Below, piece by piece: positions 23,346 to 37,200 of a stretch of DNA of 64,000 nt. Every line of letters starts with the position of its first letter. The stretch's first letter is position 1. The position numbers and the translations under genes were made by a program. The DNA is from Pagrus major (lineage: Eukaryota > Chordata > Actinopteri > Spariformes > Sparidae): the NCBI RefSeq assembly GCF_040436345.1, contig NC_133227.1, positions 25,232,671 to 25,296,670 on the forward strand. The letters run 5' to 3'. The notes under the pieces were generated by a model, which saw only the letters and a program-made list of their open reading frames with translations, was not told the origin of the DNA and made no database searches.

Positions 23346-26300
23346 ACTTTACTTAAAGTTCACCATTCAAACATACCATAGCAACCAATCTTGATCATCT
23401 AGCAGTGATAAACACCTTCCAGCTGTTTCTAGCTCGCCCCCGCAATTTCTCCAGTAATTATATGTTTTAACTAATATTCTTCTTTTTTAAAAGCTAACCA
23501 GGTCAATAGTAATATTAGCATATCTTTCAAGACAAGAATACATTAAGACTAAAATAGATTTAAATAAACACCCATGATGCACATGATGCAGCGTTCAGAA
23601 CAAGGATTAAGCAGAGGTTACATACACTGGACTTCCTCCGGTAAAGTGAGCCGACTTCTGGTGTTTCCATCACTGACTCTACAATCACCTTGTCTGACAG
23701 CTGCAGCAGAAAAGCTTCCTGAAGTCGGTCACCCAGCTGTCCATCCCCCGTCACACACGAGCCCCACAGCTGTGTGGACACAGCACAGGTATTAGACATG
23801 GAGACGGAAATCTCGTGGTTACTGAACACTTTAACCAACGATAGGTTTACCAGAGAGAGCTATCAAACATGCTGTATGTGGGGAACTCCACGTTGTGAAA
23901 CTGTAAAACTTTGTCTTAAAGTCATTACCTATGACCAGAGTACATGTACAAGCATTAATTGTCACTTCTTCTATAGTTCACTGTGTGAAAGTATTAACTT
24001 TTCTAACCTTTAACATAAGATGAGCTGATGAGATGAGATTTACCTTCAGAGAAGCGTAATTTAATGTTAAGTTACACTGAAGACAGCTGCGATTGATGAG
24101 TTTAAAAACATTCCTATGTTGAATGTAATAGACTTGATGTGGATTTATACGGTATATCAGATCAGAGTCACTGGAAAATGCTGAGTGAAGAGGTTTTTCC
24201 GCCAGGTGTGGTCGTGTTGGAGTAGCGTAGCGATAAAGAAGCTGTCTCGGGTTTATTTAAACCCAGCGGTTTCTCACGTTTGTGGCTTGTGACCCTGTAA
24301 AATGAAGCAATCTCTACTTGTGATCCCTAATCACAGGTAAACATGGCCTTAAAGGAACCGTTCATCCAGAAATAAGAATTAAATCATTAACTACTCAACT
24401 TCATGCCAACGCAAAAGTCTGGTGAGGTTTCACAGTGTACTTATCATTTCTGAAGCTTCACAGCATTCCCCTTAAGAACTGAAGTAAATTTGGACTTGTT
24501 TTTAAAATGTTATGAAAAGAAAAACCAAAAACCAAAAATTGGTTCCATACAGCTCCTGTGGCGTATTCCACGTCTCCAGAAGCCCCAGAGAGCCCAAACT
24601 GGTTTGAGAAGACGTCTTTTTTACCCTCAATCCACAGTTTCAGATGGGGTGTGCACTTTAAAAGAGGGTGTAAATGAGGTCAGATAAATTTTGGATCTCA
24701 GGGTTTCCAGAGCCTTGGATTAGATATCCCCAACTACTTCAGATGTTTAGGAGAATGCTGTGACTCTGTTTTGCTGTGAAGCTCCAGAAAATGTTTTGTG
24801 GATTACAAAAGTTCACCTGACTTTCCATCATGGGGGTGAGCAGATAATGACTGAATTAATTTTTAATATCTGGGTGATTTGTTCCTTTATATAAAACCTT
24901 GGCCTTCTCAAATGTTTTTCATTTGAAGGATTTTTTTTTTGCGGCCTGAAGTGGAGAAGGCTTCTGTTATTTCACAATGAAATGGCAAAAATCAGAGAAA
25001 GGTTTAAAAACATCGTCGGTCCCTTATGAGAACTTCAGGGTGTTGAGAGCTTCGCAAAACCACCTGTATGAATCACACCTCAACGAGCCATTCTGGACTC
25101 AAAGTCAACCTGAGCTTCATACTGAACAGAGGACAGCAGCAGCTGCACACATGTGTAAAAGTGTATCTCGCACCTCGTATCAGGGAGTATTTGCTTTGGA
25201 TTTGAGCCAACTTCTCTCTCAACTCTGAAGGAAACCATCTCTCACATGAAATCTATCTGCCCCTTTTCTCATGAGACCTGATTCTATCCAGGCTTCTTCT
25301 AAAACCGGGTTTTTCCAACTTTTCGCCCACACATTGTCTCCTTTGTTAATACCAGTAGCTCACTATCCACTGGCTCTTTCCATCTCAGCCGGAAGTATTC
25401 TCTGCAGTTGGTAGAATCTGATGAGCAAAACCTGGCACAGATTACATTTTTTATTTTAACAGTCTGTTGAACAGATTTTGTTTAGTTTGTTTTAAAATAA
25501 ACTTCATTATTTTAGGGAACCTTGGTCAAAAAAGGAAGCACTTGGTAAAAGCTTGGGAACAATTTTGGTCAGCGGTCTCCTCCCTCTGCCGTACCGCTGC
25601 CGCACTACTCCACACTAAAGCTGTCTTTACATCAACATAGTATCACAATCTCTCTGAAGGAGGATTTGCTGCTCCTAAATCTTGGCTCGTTGCTCAGCTT
25701 CTGTTTTGTTTCTTTGCTTCTCCCTGCACTTAGAGGCCTTTCCAGTTATTTCTCTACTAACTCTGCTGTTGTCCCGGGTGTAGGGTGTGGACAGGCATGT
25801 GCAACATCCGTGACAGATGGCACGGTCAGCCACTTCTCTTCTTCACCTGCCATTAGCGAGGAGCTTCAAGATCGTAGCATGCCGGAGGTTCATGCTACAC
25901 CCTCGAGATCACACCCCCGCTCAGTGCAGACGCCCTGACAAACCATGCGATGTCATACCTCAACTTTGACCGCACTTTTTCAGTCGGATAAAAACATTTT
26001 TTTATGCTCTTTAAAATAATTTGGCAAGGACAGTAAATAGTGTTCATTCCATACAAATACTCCTCACACAGGGTTTTGAAAATGCTACATGTAGCACTAA
26101 AGTTAGAAACATTATTGGAGTTAAAGTGTCTGGGGGTGCTGCGATATTGCAGTAAAAATCTATATTTGTCTCTTTAATTCTTGGCTCGCAGACATGAAGG
26201 GGCCACACAAATATCACCGGCCTCTGGAAACGAGCTCTGTTTTCTGCCAGAGTGGAAATAAAAGTCAGAAGCTCGTGTGAAAAAGTCTTTGAAGTGGGCA

Positions 26301-26704
26301 GCAATCCCAAACCCCATCTGAAATCCTTCTTTTCCCCTGTAATGGAGAGGAGGAGAGGAAGAAATAAAAGATGATTCCCCTCTGACAAATCCTTCTTCTA
26401 CTATATTTTTAATTCAGCTGTGCCTCTTTGTCATAACCCCACACCCCTCTTGCTTCTTCTTTCTCTTTATTCCAGCCATCTCTGGTGCTGCCATGGCTTG
26501 AAAGCAAAAAGGCGTTATAGTGAAGATTTAATGGTCAGACTGAATTAAAACACGCACATGTAATCAGACATGAGAGGAGACGGGTCAGTGGAGATGATGT
26601 TCACTTTCCTCACAGTTTACTTTAAGGAACATTTCCCACAAACAAGATGAAATCTACATTTGAAGTTATTTAAATATATTTTTACTTTATGTAACTCTCA
26701 GGGA
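23346..26704. other. Gene-free stretch
   Basis: Open frames at 23,560-23,838 (minus, 92 codons), 25,666-25,938 (plus, 90 codons, hydrophobic start) and 26,044-26,388 (minus, 114 codons) have no recognised domain and no matching exons around them. I see no gene. Confidence 0.5.
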
Positions 26705-26870
26705 TGGTAGAGTGTGCGCTCCATGTACAGAGGCTGTGTTGACACCGCAGCGGCCCAGGGTTCGAATCCGACCTGTGGTCCTTCACTGCATGTCATCTCA
26801 TTCCTGTTTTCCTTCATGCTTCAAGCTGTCCTATCCAATAAAGCCATGAAAAGGCCAAAAAGAAAGAAGA
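26705..26870 (+). mobile_element. tRNA-derived SINE
   Basis: The head reads GATGGTAGAGTGTGCGCTCC (A-box-like) and then CCAGGGTTCGAATCCGACC, a near-perfect RNA polymerase III B box. The body continues with TTCACTGCATGTCATCTC and CAAGCTGTCCTATCCAATAA, ending in AAAGAAAGAAGAAAG. This is a well-known teleost SINE layout. A related element with the same head and 'AATAA..GCC' tail lies at 60,350-60,535. Confidence 0.8.
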
Positions 26871-29800
26871 AGAAAGAAATGCAGAGATTCATCTGTATTC
26901 ACCTGTTAGGGGGGGGTTTCCAAAATGCAGTTACAGTATATAAAGTGCAGTAATTGTAAGTTAAAAGTGTAGAAGTCAATCAATCAAAGGCACAGGAGAA
27001 GAAGTGGCTGTGGTTCAAGCATTTGAAATCATCAGGACGGTGTTTCCATCAGTGCACAGCATCGTATGTAGATTCATTATGACTCCATGTGTTCTTCCAG
27101 ACGACTGCTTCCTTAAAATCTGTGGGCCCCTTAATTCTTCAATAAGATCATCAAAAAAAAAGTTTGGCCCAAGAATGTTAAATGAGTTATGAAGCAGCTG
27201 AAGCGTTTTAATTTTTAAAAGGTAACTGGTTCTTGTAAGAACTCTGGCAGCAGCTTTCTAAATGAGCAGAAGTTGTCTGACAGTCTTTTTGTTGTACATC
27301 AGAACAATATTACCACCGTGTTGGAGATGAAGGCTTGAATGAGTTTCTTGAAATCTTCTCTGAACATGAGCGCTCTCATTCTTGCTATTTGTTTGAGATG
27401 ATAAAATGTAGTTGCATGAGACACAAACAAGATGAGCGTCAGCCTCATTTCACTGTGATGTAATGCGACTCTGCTGACTACATGTCATGTACATGTACGA
27501 GCCACGGTCCGCTAATCAGCTTTGAAGTCCATTACATTCTTGTTATAACTGCATCATCTCATCACTGAAAGAAAGCAAATGGTGCTTATATTCATTTTGT
27601 TTCCAGCTCGTACACACAAGGTAAGAACTGAATCACGTCATTAGGATTCTTTTAAAACTAAAATAACTTGAAGACTTCATATTTTTTAAATAAATATCAT
27701 TATTCATTTAGTCATTGATACTTATCACAGTAAAAGTATTTTCATTCAGTGATTACCTCACTGTAAAGTCGTTTTCATTGTTGTTTTTTATGTTTCATTG
27801 TGTCCTGGAACCTCAATGAATTTGCCCCCAACCTCAGAGCTGACAGCGATCGTTCATCAAAAAATCCATCTACAAAGCAAGACGAGCTTGTTTCCGGCAT
27901 TTCTTGACAGCAGATCAGTTAAAAAGTCCTGCAGGGAGTAATGGAACAAGACGGCACAGTGAGCTGCTCACTGATGAGCTGCAGGTGACGCACACCTCTA
28001 CACTTCAAACTCCCCACCAAGGAAATCAACTCCTTTTTACTGCCGGTGAATGATAGAAAAAGGCCAGATACTGACACATTTTATTAAGATACTTTGAGTT
28101 TGTTTGGCTGACTAGTTGCTATTTCTGACAAAGTAGCTGCTCAAGGAGTGTTTGTATTATTGTAACTTTAAATATTGCATACTAAGTTTAGTATTTAATC
28201 ACTGAAATGCTTTAAGAAAAGGCCTCAGTGTACTTTTTTCATATTTCCAGCACAATTTAATTATTTTTTGATCGCACTGAACTGCTTTTAGAAATGCACA
28301 GACAGGATATTTTAAGTAAATGTGTTTTGTTTTATGAATATATTGGTAAGACATGACAGATTCTGTAGTAGTATACTTTTGTTTATTTGCAAAATTGTAC
28401 TTCTGTAAGTGTATTTTAACACTAGTGTGCTATTTTTGTGCTAAAGTACCCAAAGATACAGATAAAATATGATTTTAAAGTGTACTTACCTTAACTTAAG
28501 TGTATTTACTATAACTTAAGTGATTTTAATTTAACTATAAGGTTCAATTTAGCCTGTCAGATGTTTTCAGATAGAGAAATTTAAAATGTTTGTGTTAATG
28601 TTTATGCTGTTTTATTTTTTGTGAGGTAAAATTGCAATTATTCAGTTATTTTGGTCCTAATATGAGCACAGCAGGAGTGAAAGTTGAAGTGCAGCAGGTC
28701 TGTAAAACTTGAGAATTTGTGATCCAGGTACCATTTTTGCATCTTAACCATAAAAAACAGTACAATATGTATTTGCCTTTGGCTCGTGGCTCACCATTAA
28801 GTTTTCTAGTGTTTGGCCGTGCAAGGGTTAAAGTAGGGACACCCCCGGTTTAACAGATCAAGCTCTAAAACCAGTGGATCCTGCATTTGCCATTACATAG
28901 TTTGGTAGTGTGTATTTATTACACTCTTCCTGCCTGACCATTATGTGTAGAATTGAGTGCCTCGTTAACATTATTACCATCATTTCATGTCTTGAAACAA
29001 TGCTGAGGTCAAAATGGCTTTTGTTCTCTCTCTTACGGACACTGCTGCTGTGTAAATCAGAGTAACATCTAGCCAGCTCTCTGTACGCTCTTCAGAGCAG
29101 CGCAGCATGTTGGGTGAATACTCCACAGCTCTGATTTTAGTGTCTTTGAACAGTTCAAAGTAGAAATGAAATCAAAGTTGTGCTCTTGTGAAGGCCGACA
29201 TAGTGGTAATCATCCACTGGCATAAAGGAATCTTTGAAGTAGTCAGGATATTGGGCCCAAGTTCTTCATCATCACCATCATCATCCTTGTCTCTGCAGCC
29301 TGAAGTGAGCCCACACACTGGCTGCTCTGCTCACACAGATTGGGGGCAGAGTGTTTCACCACAGGGGTGCCAGACGAAGTCAAGGACCGATGGTTTGAAC
29401 AGACTCTGTCAGAGGAAGAAGGGGTGGGAATGCAAGAAAGGACGCCATTCACCGAGAAGTGCCGGGGGGCTTCAAGGGCACGCTCCCCAATTTAAGAAAG
29501 GGATTTTAATAACTTGTTTACTCTGACCAAGGAAAAAGGGATTCGTGTCTGTAACGTCTTTAAGAAAATTGCAGCAATCACACTAACAAGCCCGCTAATG
29601 GGAACAGGAGGATCGCTCTGCCAGAAACGACATCACTGCACAGATTCTTGTGTGTATCTGTAATTATTTTTATGGCATAAGCGGGAATTCTGACTGAAAA
29701 TAGCAGTGGACATAAAAACGATGCATTGTTCCAGACTGAGGTTGAAGCTCCTTGACTTTCAGACTGCTGCCAATTTGTCCCAGTGGCCAACTGTAGTACT

Positions 29801-31989
29801 GCAACTAAAACAATCCCCGCCCCAAAAGTTAACCTGATGCACCCAACCCAATTGCCAGAATCAGGGTTGGGAGGGTTACTATATGAATTTGTTCTGATAC
29901 AGTTACTAATTACTATGCTAAGGTCGCCACAAACAATGCTGGAAATTGTCCTGAGGTCTCCTTAAAGATATCCAGTTGTGTAAAACTTACAAATGTTGAA
30001 ACGCTGTGGTCTCTCAATTGTTTTCACAGTTTATAATGTTGAAACACAGTCTTGAACAGTGGTCACTGGCTTGGCAGCCTTCTCTCCTGTAACTCAACTC
30101 AATCAAGTCACAAACATGCAATGAATGGTATATGAGACCTTTCATGACACATACAAATGGTGGTTTGCAGAAACGTTAACTGCTAACATTTTAGAGCAGA
30201 ACCATCTGGAAAGGCGTTGTTAGAAACTGTTTGGAAAAGGGAAGGCTCATTTAAAAAGTACTTGGCAGGTGTTTGGATAAAACATATGTCGATTAATGTC
30301 TATCATGGGCTAATTTCAACCAGTCAGATCATCAGTAGGAGACTAGTGCCAGCGGAGCCCGTCCGTAAATCAAATTCTTACCAAAGCCAGTCCCGAGAAG
30401 AGAGAAACGTCTTTTTTACCAAGAAAAAACTTCAGTGACGCTTCTTTCAATCAAGAAATACTCACCAGTTCTGAGAAAAACTGATGCTATCTTGGAATCT
30501 ACACTAACTTCTTGAGGAGTCACCATTGTTTTCAAACTAACAGGCGCTTCTCTTGCTTGCTGTCACACTTAAACCCCGTCTGTAAGCACGCTGACTGGTC
30601 TGTACCACTGTGGCAAGCTGGATTAGTGAGATCCCATGATCATGTGATCTTGTGAATCGAGCTGCCTCTCCAGGTAAACCAGAAGAATTTTATTAGAGAC
30701 TATCATTACAAAAGAGATGTCCTCCATGCCCTGCAGGAGTACAAGGACATTTTACAAAGCAGTTATTGGGCCAGTATTACATTCATACACTTGACACAAA
30801 TTGCAGTCCAAAGAGTCTAAAAGTGTTCTTGCTGCATCCTTATCGCTCTGACGGCAGCATGAAGCGGGCAAATGAGACGTTTCGATTAAACTCAGCTCCT
30901 AAATGTTTTTGCTGAGGCCACATTTCCAAATTGTGCAAGCAAAGCTCATCTCGTATTAACACATTGAATCACCCTGGAGGACTTTAAAAGTTTGGCCCGA
31001 GACAGTAGAAGAGAACAGCGATAAAAATCTGCCTGTCTGGTCCTTTAATTATACAGCATATTACCACGTTGTTTATGTTTACTGCAGCGGTGGTTGTAGC
31101 TGAGAGAAAAGACTCCGATGTGATGGTTCATCATTGTTCTGACTAAACCCTCATATGTTGAAGGCTGCTGGTTTCACTTGTGACTAGATTACATCTGCTT
31201 CTTGTCAGGTCACGTTAATTCTATTTTCCATTTGAAGAACATATTTCTAAAGTAATTATATTTTCACTGCTGGAAAATTGATGTGGCACAAGAGGGAAAT
31301 GTATTTTAACCCCACTGAAGTTGTACATTATTTTGCAGTGACTGCATACCATGAGTTAGACTTCAAAAAGGTTGTGATGGCATTTGTATTTCTTTGCGTT
31401 TTCGCTGTTTATTTGTACTGTATTATATATGTGTGTACCTAAGAGCTGAAGCTGGACAGCAGTGACAAAGGAGTAAATGCAATAATTTGGCAACATTCAT
31501 TTTGTGATGTATAGATTTCGTTTAGCTTCAGCTAAAATAATGTGGCATTCAATCAAATCAGTTTGAAGTAAATGATTAACTTGTAACAAATCATCATAAA
31601 AGACATTCACCCCATTCAAAATATTTGCCGGGCTCCATATTTGTTTTATTTTGTTTCAGGTTTGCATGCAGATAGCTCCACTTCATTTCTCTTGATAGAG
31701 CGTTTGTGCTTTATTTGCTCTATTATCATCAAACTTAATTTCTTAAATCCAGTGTTTCATATTCACACATGAGCCTCTCCCAGCATGAACGGGTTAAATG
31801 CCACCAAGTCTTGGTACTCAGCCAGGGGTTAATTTATTGGTAAGAATACTTATAAATAAATTAATCTTCATGATAATAGTGGGACATTTCTTTGTTGCGT
31901 TAACACTCTAAACGCTTAACCATAAGTTAAGCTCGTCAGATCTGTTACAGTGAACCTGCAGGACAACAAAACAATGATGATGGATCATT
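26871..31989. other. Gene-free stretch
   Basis: No gene supported. A CATCAT run at about 29,266-29,285 lies in a 112-codon plus frame that is compositionally biased. Around 28,370-28,560 there are several 'AAGTGTATTT..CTTAACTTAAGT' phrases of a low-complexity dispersed repeat. Otherwise nothing recognised. Confidence 0.5.
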
Positions 31990-32310
31990 AACTCCATTGT
32001 GTTGTGGAAGATTAATAGACTTTTTGTAGGATCCACACCCAATTCTACTTACTAATAGATACCAGCCACCTAAATATGCGTTTTTTTTCATCAAGATCTA
32101 TGCATTCCCTAAAAATTACAAAAATGTCAAGAAGTGCTCCGTCTCGCAATGTTAAAGAAAGAGGGAAAAAACTCCTGGATCCATCTCTTTATCCGAATCG
32201 TTGATCCAAGTTTTGTGGAAATCAGTTAAGTAGCTTTTGTTACAAAACAACCGACCAACACATAGACGGACATGAGTGAAAAATAACCTCTTTGGTGGAG
32301 ATAATAAAAC
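31990..32310 (-). repeat. Dispersed repeat, opposite orientation to 8,518-8,700
   Basis: The landmarks are GGATCCACACCCAATTCTAC, TTGATCCAAGTTTTGTGGAA, ATCAGTTAAGTAGC, 'acaaaacaaccgaccaacac' type tandem ACC/AAC units, GGACATGAGTGAAAAATAAC and CTCTTTGGTGGAGATAATAA. This is a LINE-3'-end-like repeat common in fishes. I know it with the end 'CTCCTTGGCGGAGGTAATAA'. Confidence 0.65.
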
Positions 32311-33225
32311 GAGCAAAGGCAAAGGATTTACTGAAACTATATTTGGGCTTTACTCATCAGTTTTTCACTTCAGCTAACATATTAGAGTCCTTTTACAGCG
32401 CCCACCCACAGTGAATAAACAGAATAAATAATAAACTGAGCATACAGTCAGAATCTATCACGGAGAGTACAAAAAAGAAAAACCATGCGCCTTCACCTCC
32501 CATCAGCAGTTGTGAAATTTTCTGTCCTGGAGGCTTACTGGAACAAGAATCATTAGATATACTACCCAGAATTTCTTATTAGATTATAGCTGGAGCGATG
32601 TGTGTTGTTGAGGTGTGTGTATGTGCACATTAGTGTGTGTTTTTGTAAGGCAGAGGGCATAAATGGGTTATGGGACCTCTGGATGTTTTGGGGGAGGGTT
32701 AACTGATTGTACCTCCTGCGATTGCTCAGATCCTGTGACAGGGTTTTTTGCCCTGAAGGGGACTGTCACGTTACCATTGACCCCATGGAAAGATTGTTAC
32801 CATGGCCACAAGACGCCTTAATGAACTAATGAATCACTCTGGCACACCTCAGCTCAGACACATCAGTGTCTCGTTGAGGGCACAGAGGGAGGGAGGGACG
32901 GGGCGGAGCCAGGCCTCCATATAGACACAATACTGAAGCAGTCCGAGGGACCCAGGTGGCCAATTGTTCCCAAATGTAGTGAATCAAAATTTGGTCGGTG
33001 CAGCTCTTAATCACCAGCAGACAGCGAGCTTCACATTCGTTCTTCTCTGATTACATTAACAAGACGTCTTAGACTGCGCCATCTATTTCATACTCACATA
33101 ATGGAGAGACTGTAACCACTTTTGTGTGTACTGTGCTGCAGCATGTTCGAGATCTTCTTTAGCCTGTATCCCATCTATAATATAAATTATTCAGTCCTGC
33201 ATTAATATTTACACTCCATGTTTGA
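32311..33225. other. Gene-free stretch
   Basis: Nothing recognised. A 62-codon minus frame at 32,826-33,014 is not supported. Confidence 0.5.
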
Positions 33226-33390
33226 GGAATAGCTCAACATTTTGGAAAATAAATATATTTGCTCTCTTATCAAGAGAGAGATGAAAATATTGATAGGCTA
33301 TCACTCTCTTCTCCGGAGTCAGGATGTGGTTAGCCTAGTTTAGCATAAAGTACTGGAAGCAGAGGGAAAAAGCCAGCAAGGTTCTGTTCA
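33226..33390 (+). repeat. Dispersed repeat ('ggttagcctagcttagcataa' type)
   Basis: GGTTAGCCTAGTTTAGCATAA is followed by a 'ctggaagcagagggaaa' block. Related sequences are at 57,080-57,320 (GGTTAGCCTAGCTTAGCATA) and, as the flanking AGCTAAGCTAACTGG motif, at 42,990-43,130. It is a common percomorph repeat. Confidence 0.6.
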
Positions 33391-33639
33391 AAATGCTGTA
33401 ACACATTTGTTTGATCTGTGCACAAACATATATGTAAAAATGACGATTTGTGATATGTGCAATTATTTTCTTGGCGATCATCAGCCAGGTGCAGTGACTG
33501 TGAATCCTGAAGTTTGTCACTACAGTGAGGTTGCCAGGTTTGATACCATCATGCCTCTAGGCATAAACCGAAACCATAGAAGGCAAAAACATGGACATGG
33601 ACAGTTTTTGTGACGACTCCATGACTTTGACCATAGGTT

Positions 33640-33925
33640 TCTGAAGAGACATCGCAAAGCTCAGTGTAGTGGCTCCAGCTGCCGCCCTTTTGGCAGTGCT
33701 TGACTCCGCCTAAATCCTAGCTAATCCAAAAATGTGCAAAGATACAGTCCCCATACAGTTGTCATTAGCAGGGAAGTAAACTATAGAAACCCAAACAGTT
33801 TTTTGGATGGTTACATTTGTTTATTTCTGCTGTAAAGTTGGCCATTTTTATATGGAGGTCTATGGGGATTGACTCACTTTAAAAGCCTGAAGTGGCCATT
33901 TGAGAAACTGCAGAAGTTGGACGTA
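33640..33925 (-). repeat. Dispersed teleost repeat
   Basis: The ordered blocks are GTAGTGGCTCCAGCTGCCGC, CTTGACTCCGCCTAAATCC, 'tatggaggtctatgggg', GATTGACTCACTTT and AAGTGGCCATTTGAG. I recognise these as a frequent fish repeat (the 'GGTCTATGGGATTGACTC..GTGGCCATTTGAGGAACTGCAG' family). Confidence 0.55.
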
Positions 33926-34290
33926 AATGCACGAGACGGCAGGCAGGAGTATTAATGGAAGTTCATTCAGGATCAACAGCAGGAATAGGAAAACATAGCA
34001 GGAGCAGGGAAACACAACAGATGACCCAACCAAGACTGAACAACAGACTGGACTTAAATACAAAATAAACTAATGAGGGGATGAGGTGCAGGTGGAGTGA
34101 GGCGGAGAAACACAGGTGAGGGTAATGAGTGGAAAAACACTAGAAACAGGGAAGGGCTAATGAAAACAGATGCAGGACAGGTGTGGATGGAAAAGCAGGC
34201 TGGTGGGGAGCATAAGAACACAGGAGGGAAACAGAGCAAAAGACACCACTAAAACCCAGCAAACACTTAAAACACAAATAAAATGAGTTT
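33926..34290. repeat. Purine-rich low-complexity tract, perhaps degraded retroelement end
   Basis: The plus strand is unusually purine-rich, with many CAGG, GGAAACA and ACACAGG words. On the minus strand this gives long Leu/Pro/Ser/Phe frames, which I treat as compositional shadows. Similar 'aacaggtg..aggga' tracts flank retroelements in fishes, but I cannot show one here. Confidence 0.35.
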
Positions 34291-37200
34291 GAGTTTTCTT
34301 GGCAAAGGAAAGATAAGTAGAGCCCATATAGCTATTTGACGTACAAGAGGAGGTTCATATGACCAAGTTAGCATTAAAGCTAGCTAGCTTATCCACTTAT
34401 TACCTTTATTATCCACTAGCCTCGCCTACCCAATTAACATATTGAGATCCAATCGCAATGCAGGCAGACTTGAGATAACAAGCAATCTAAATTAATACAA
34501 AGTGAAAATCCAAAGGCCGGTGAAATATGTCATTTTCCAGATAAGATAAATACCAATTAATACCCAGATGGAAATGGTGATTCCTAAAGTGTAACCTCAA
34601 GAGAGCGCTGGCTCCATCGTACAGTCTATAGCTGGAGGAAATGAGCCAAAAGAGACAAAAAAATTGCCCAGGTTACAGATTTGGAAGTTGATTTACAGTG
34701 AGATCAGAACTACTACGTCATTTAATGCAGGTTTAACATTTGAAAAACATGTAAACCCCAGAGGACTTTTTCTCAGATTTATAAATGTGAAGGGTGTGTC
34801 GCACCATCAGCCAACTCCTCCTCTAATACATATAGCTCAAACCCTTTTATGAACGTTCCTCTCCAACAATAAACAGGGCAGCTTTAATGATGCAGCTCTT
34901 GACGGTTTACATGTGTTCAGTAATCCTTGTGAAATTTAATTCAAAAGAAGAAAAAAAAAAAAAACAGGGATTGAATTGAAGAGCTGGAGCCTTCAGGCAG
35001 CTCTGATAAGGCAGCTTTAACCTCCCCCTCCTCTGCCACATTAACACAGCAGCCCTTTCAGCTGTTTACAGCTCCGCAGACAAGAAATAAGAGCCTAACT
35101 GCACTTTTCTGAGAGGTTCTCACGAGCTGAAAAACCTGCTCTTAAAATTAGAATTTACAAAATGTAAGCAACGTCTTCAACAGGCCTGGTGACAGACCTT
35201 TTAACTCCTCACATACTAATGCGAGATACTGTTTCTTGTTTATGCATCGGAAGGTATGTTACAGAGGGTCAAGATTTGGCCCCTTGAAACTGGCCCCCTG
35301 CCACTTGACTGACAACTCCAAGTGCAGGCGCTAACACTATTAACCTTAAAGCATTCAATCATCCAATCACATAAAAAAGTCGAGTGTGTAGTAGCTCCCA
35401 AAGGTGTTAACTGTTCGCTGTGTTCACGGCTGCAGCATTTTAAAAATCAAGGGGTCGGTTTCAGGGTACAAGGTTTCCTCTTTGAGCGCTGATCAAAACT
35501 GTGTGTTTATAGCTTTTTATCCTCATCGATCACCTGACAGATAATAGTGGGCTTGATTTGTTTTTCTCAGTAAGTCAGCCATTTTATTCTGTATATTCTT
35601 TGCTGAAAGAAGTTGTTACGCCTGACATTTATTACAACTGAACCCCCTTTGTTTCAGCTCGGTTTATTGTTATGCTGCTGAGCTAGTGGTCCAGTGGTGC
35701 AGCACTGTTTTGTGACCCCGCCTGTGCACCGCAGACAGCCGTGACACAGCAGTGGCCCCGATGGTTGCATTGTCCACTGTGGTTTTATAGCGTGTTGCAG
35801 CTGCCAGCTTTATGTTTGTACGGTTTTGTTGGATTTAGTGTCAGTTGGTGTTTCAGTTATGGGGAACATAGCTGTAATTTTGTAATTTAGCAGATTTTAT
35901 TTTTTGCTTATGTTTTTTAATTTGCTGCTGAATGTGTCATCGTTAGCAGTTAACCTTAAAAGATAATGACAGGTGAACCCAGAATCCCTGTGAATTACAT
36001 CCTTGTTGAACAAATCTGCATCCCATCATTTACATCCAGTACCAACATTCAGTGCAATGCAGGAAGTTTCCTTTGGGTAGCGAGGTGGAAAATAATGGTG
36101 TGGAGGTCGTCTAACTTTCATACAGGAGAGACCAGAGTTTGCTTATCGTCACAAACCTGCATTTAATGTTTGCTTTTTTATTGACCACTGAACATGAACC
36201 TCAACCAAGTCCACAACCATTCTGTATTTTAAAAACGTTGGCACTGGATGTAAAGTGAAATTGTCTCTGAATGTAATTTAGGGTTTTGCAGGATTGTCCA
36301 ACACTGATGTTCGTGGGCAGACAGCTGGCCGATCTGTCGGTCCAGTACCTTAGTCCAGAGCGAGATAATTCAGCAAATACTGCCAACACTGCCATTAAAT
36401 TTGCTTTGGTAAAGGATAAATCATGAGGTTTCTGGAGACCCGCTGACCTTTCCTGACCTGTCCTCAGGACAAAGAATCCACTTGTGCAAGAAATATCACA
36501 TCCTAATGGGCAGATTGTCGTGAGATTTACTGACCACATTTATGTTTCCCCCGAGGATGAATCCTTTCAAATTTGGAGACTCTATGAGCTTTCCAACGAT
36601 TTCACCCTCAAGACAAAATCACAACTGTCCATACAAGATATCTCATGGTGTAAAAAGGTAGATTGCCATTAAATTTGCTGAGCACATTCACCTTTTAGTG
36701 GACATTTTATTTTACAGATCTGTGATTTCCTCATCATTTCTAAGAATGTTTCCTGGAAAGAATAGTTTGGTAATAATTAATGGGGAAAAAAACTATTACT
36801 TTAAACTTTAAATATGAAATATTAACTTTTTAAAAATGTATTATGTCCCTGTATTTTGGATTGTATGGTTATATCATGCTTGTGGTTTGTGGCTTGTGTG
36901 TGAAAGAGAAAAACTGTTCTGTGAATAAAAATCAAACCCTTTAACTCCTTTAGCCCCCCCAGGCCATGAAACTTTTGCTGCTGGAAATCCTGATTCAGCA
37001 AAAAAAAAAAAAAAAGCTGGATAAAAGTTATGTAACTTTATAGCTTATAGAAGTCTATTTTTGTGTTAATTACTTTGAACTGTACTGTTTTTCTCTCCCA
37101 AAAACCCCCCCACTGAAGTAGGCCATCAATATTAATGTTAATCCATCAATCAACACCAACTTTCAGCAGTCTGAGTGCTGTGAGAGGTCTGTATGTGTTC

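Noticed and set aside
25666..25938. 90-codon plus frame with signal-peptide-like start
   Set aside because: The frame has no donor after the hydrophobic part, no partner exons and no family similarity. It is weaker than the 21,174-21,237 case.
33860..34239. Minus-strand hydrophobic frames that look like multi-helix peptides
   Set aside because: They are the complement of a purine-rich low-complexity tract, with no splice sites or family similarity.
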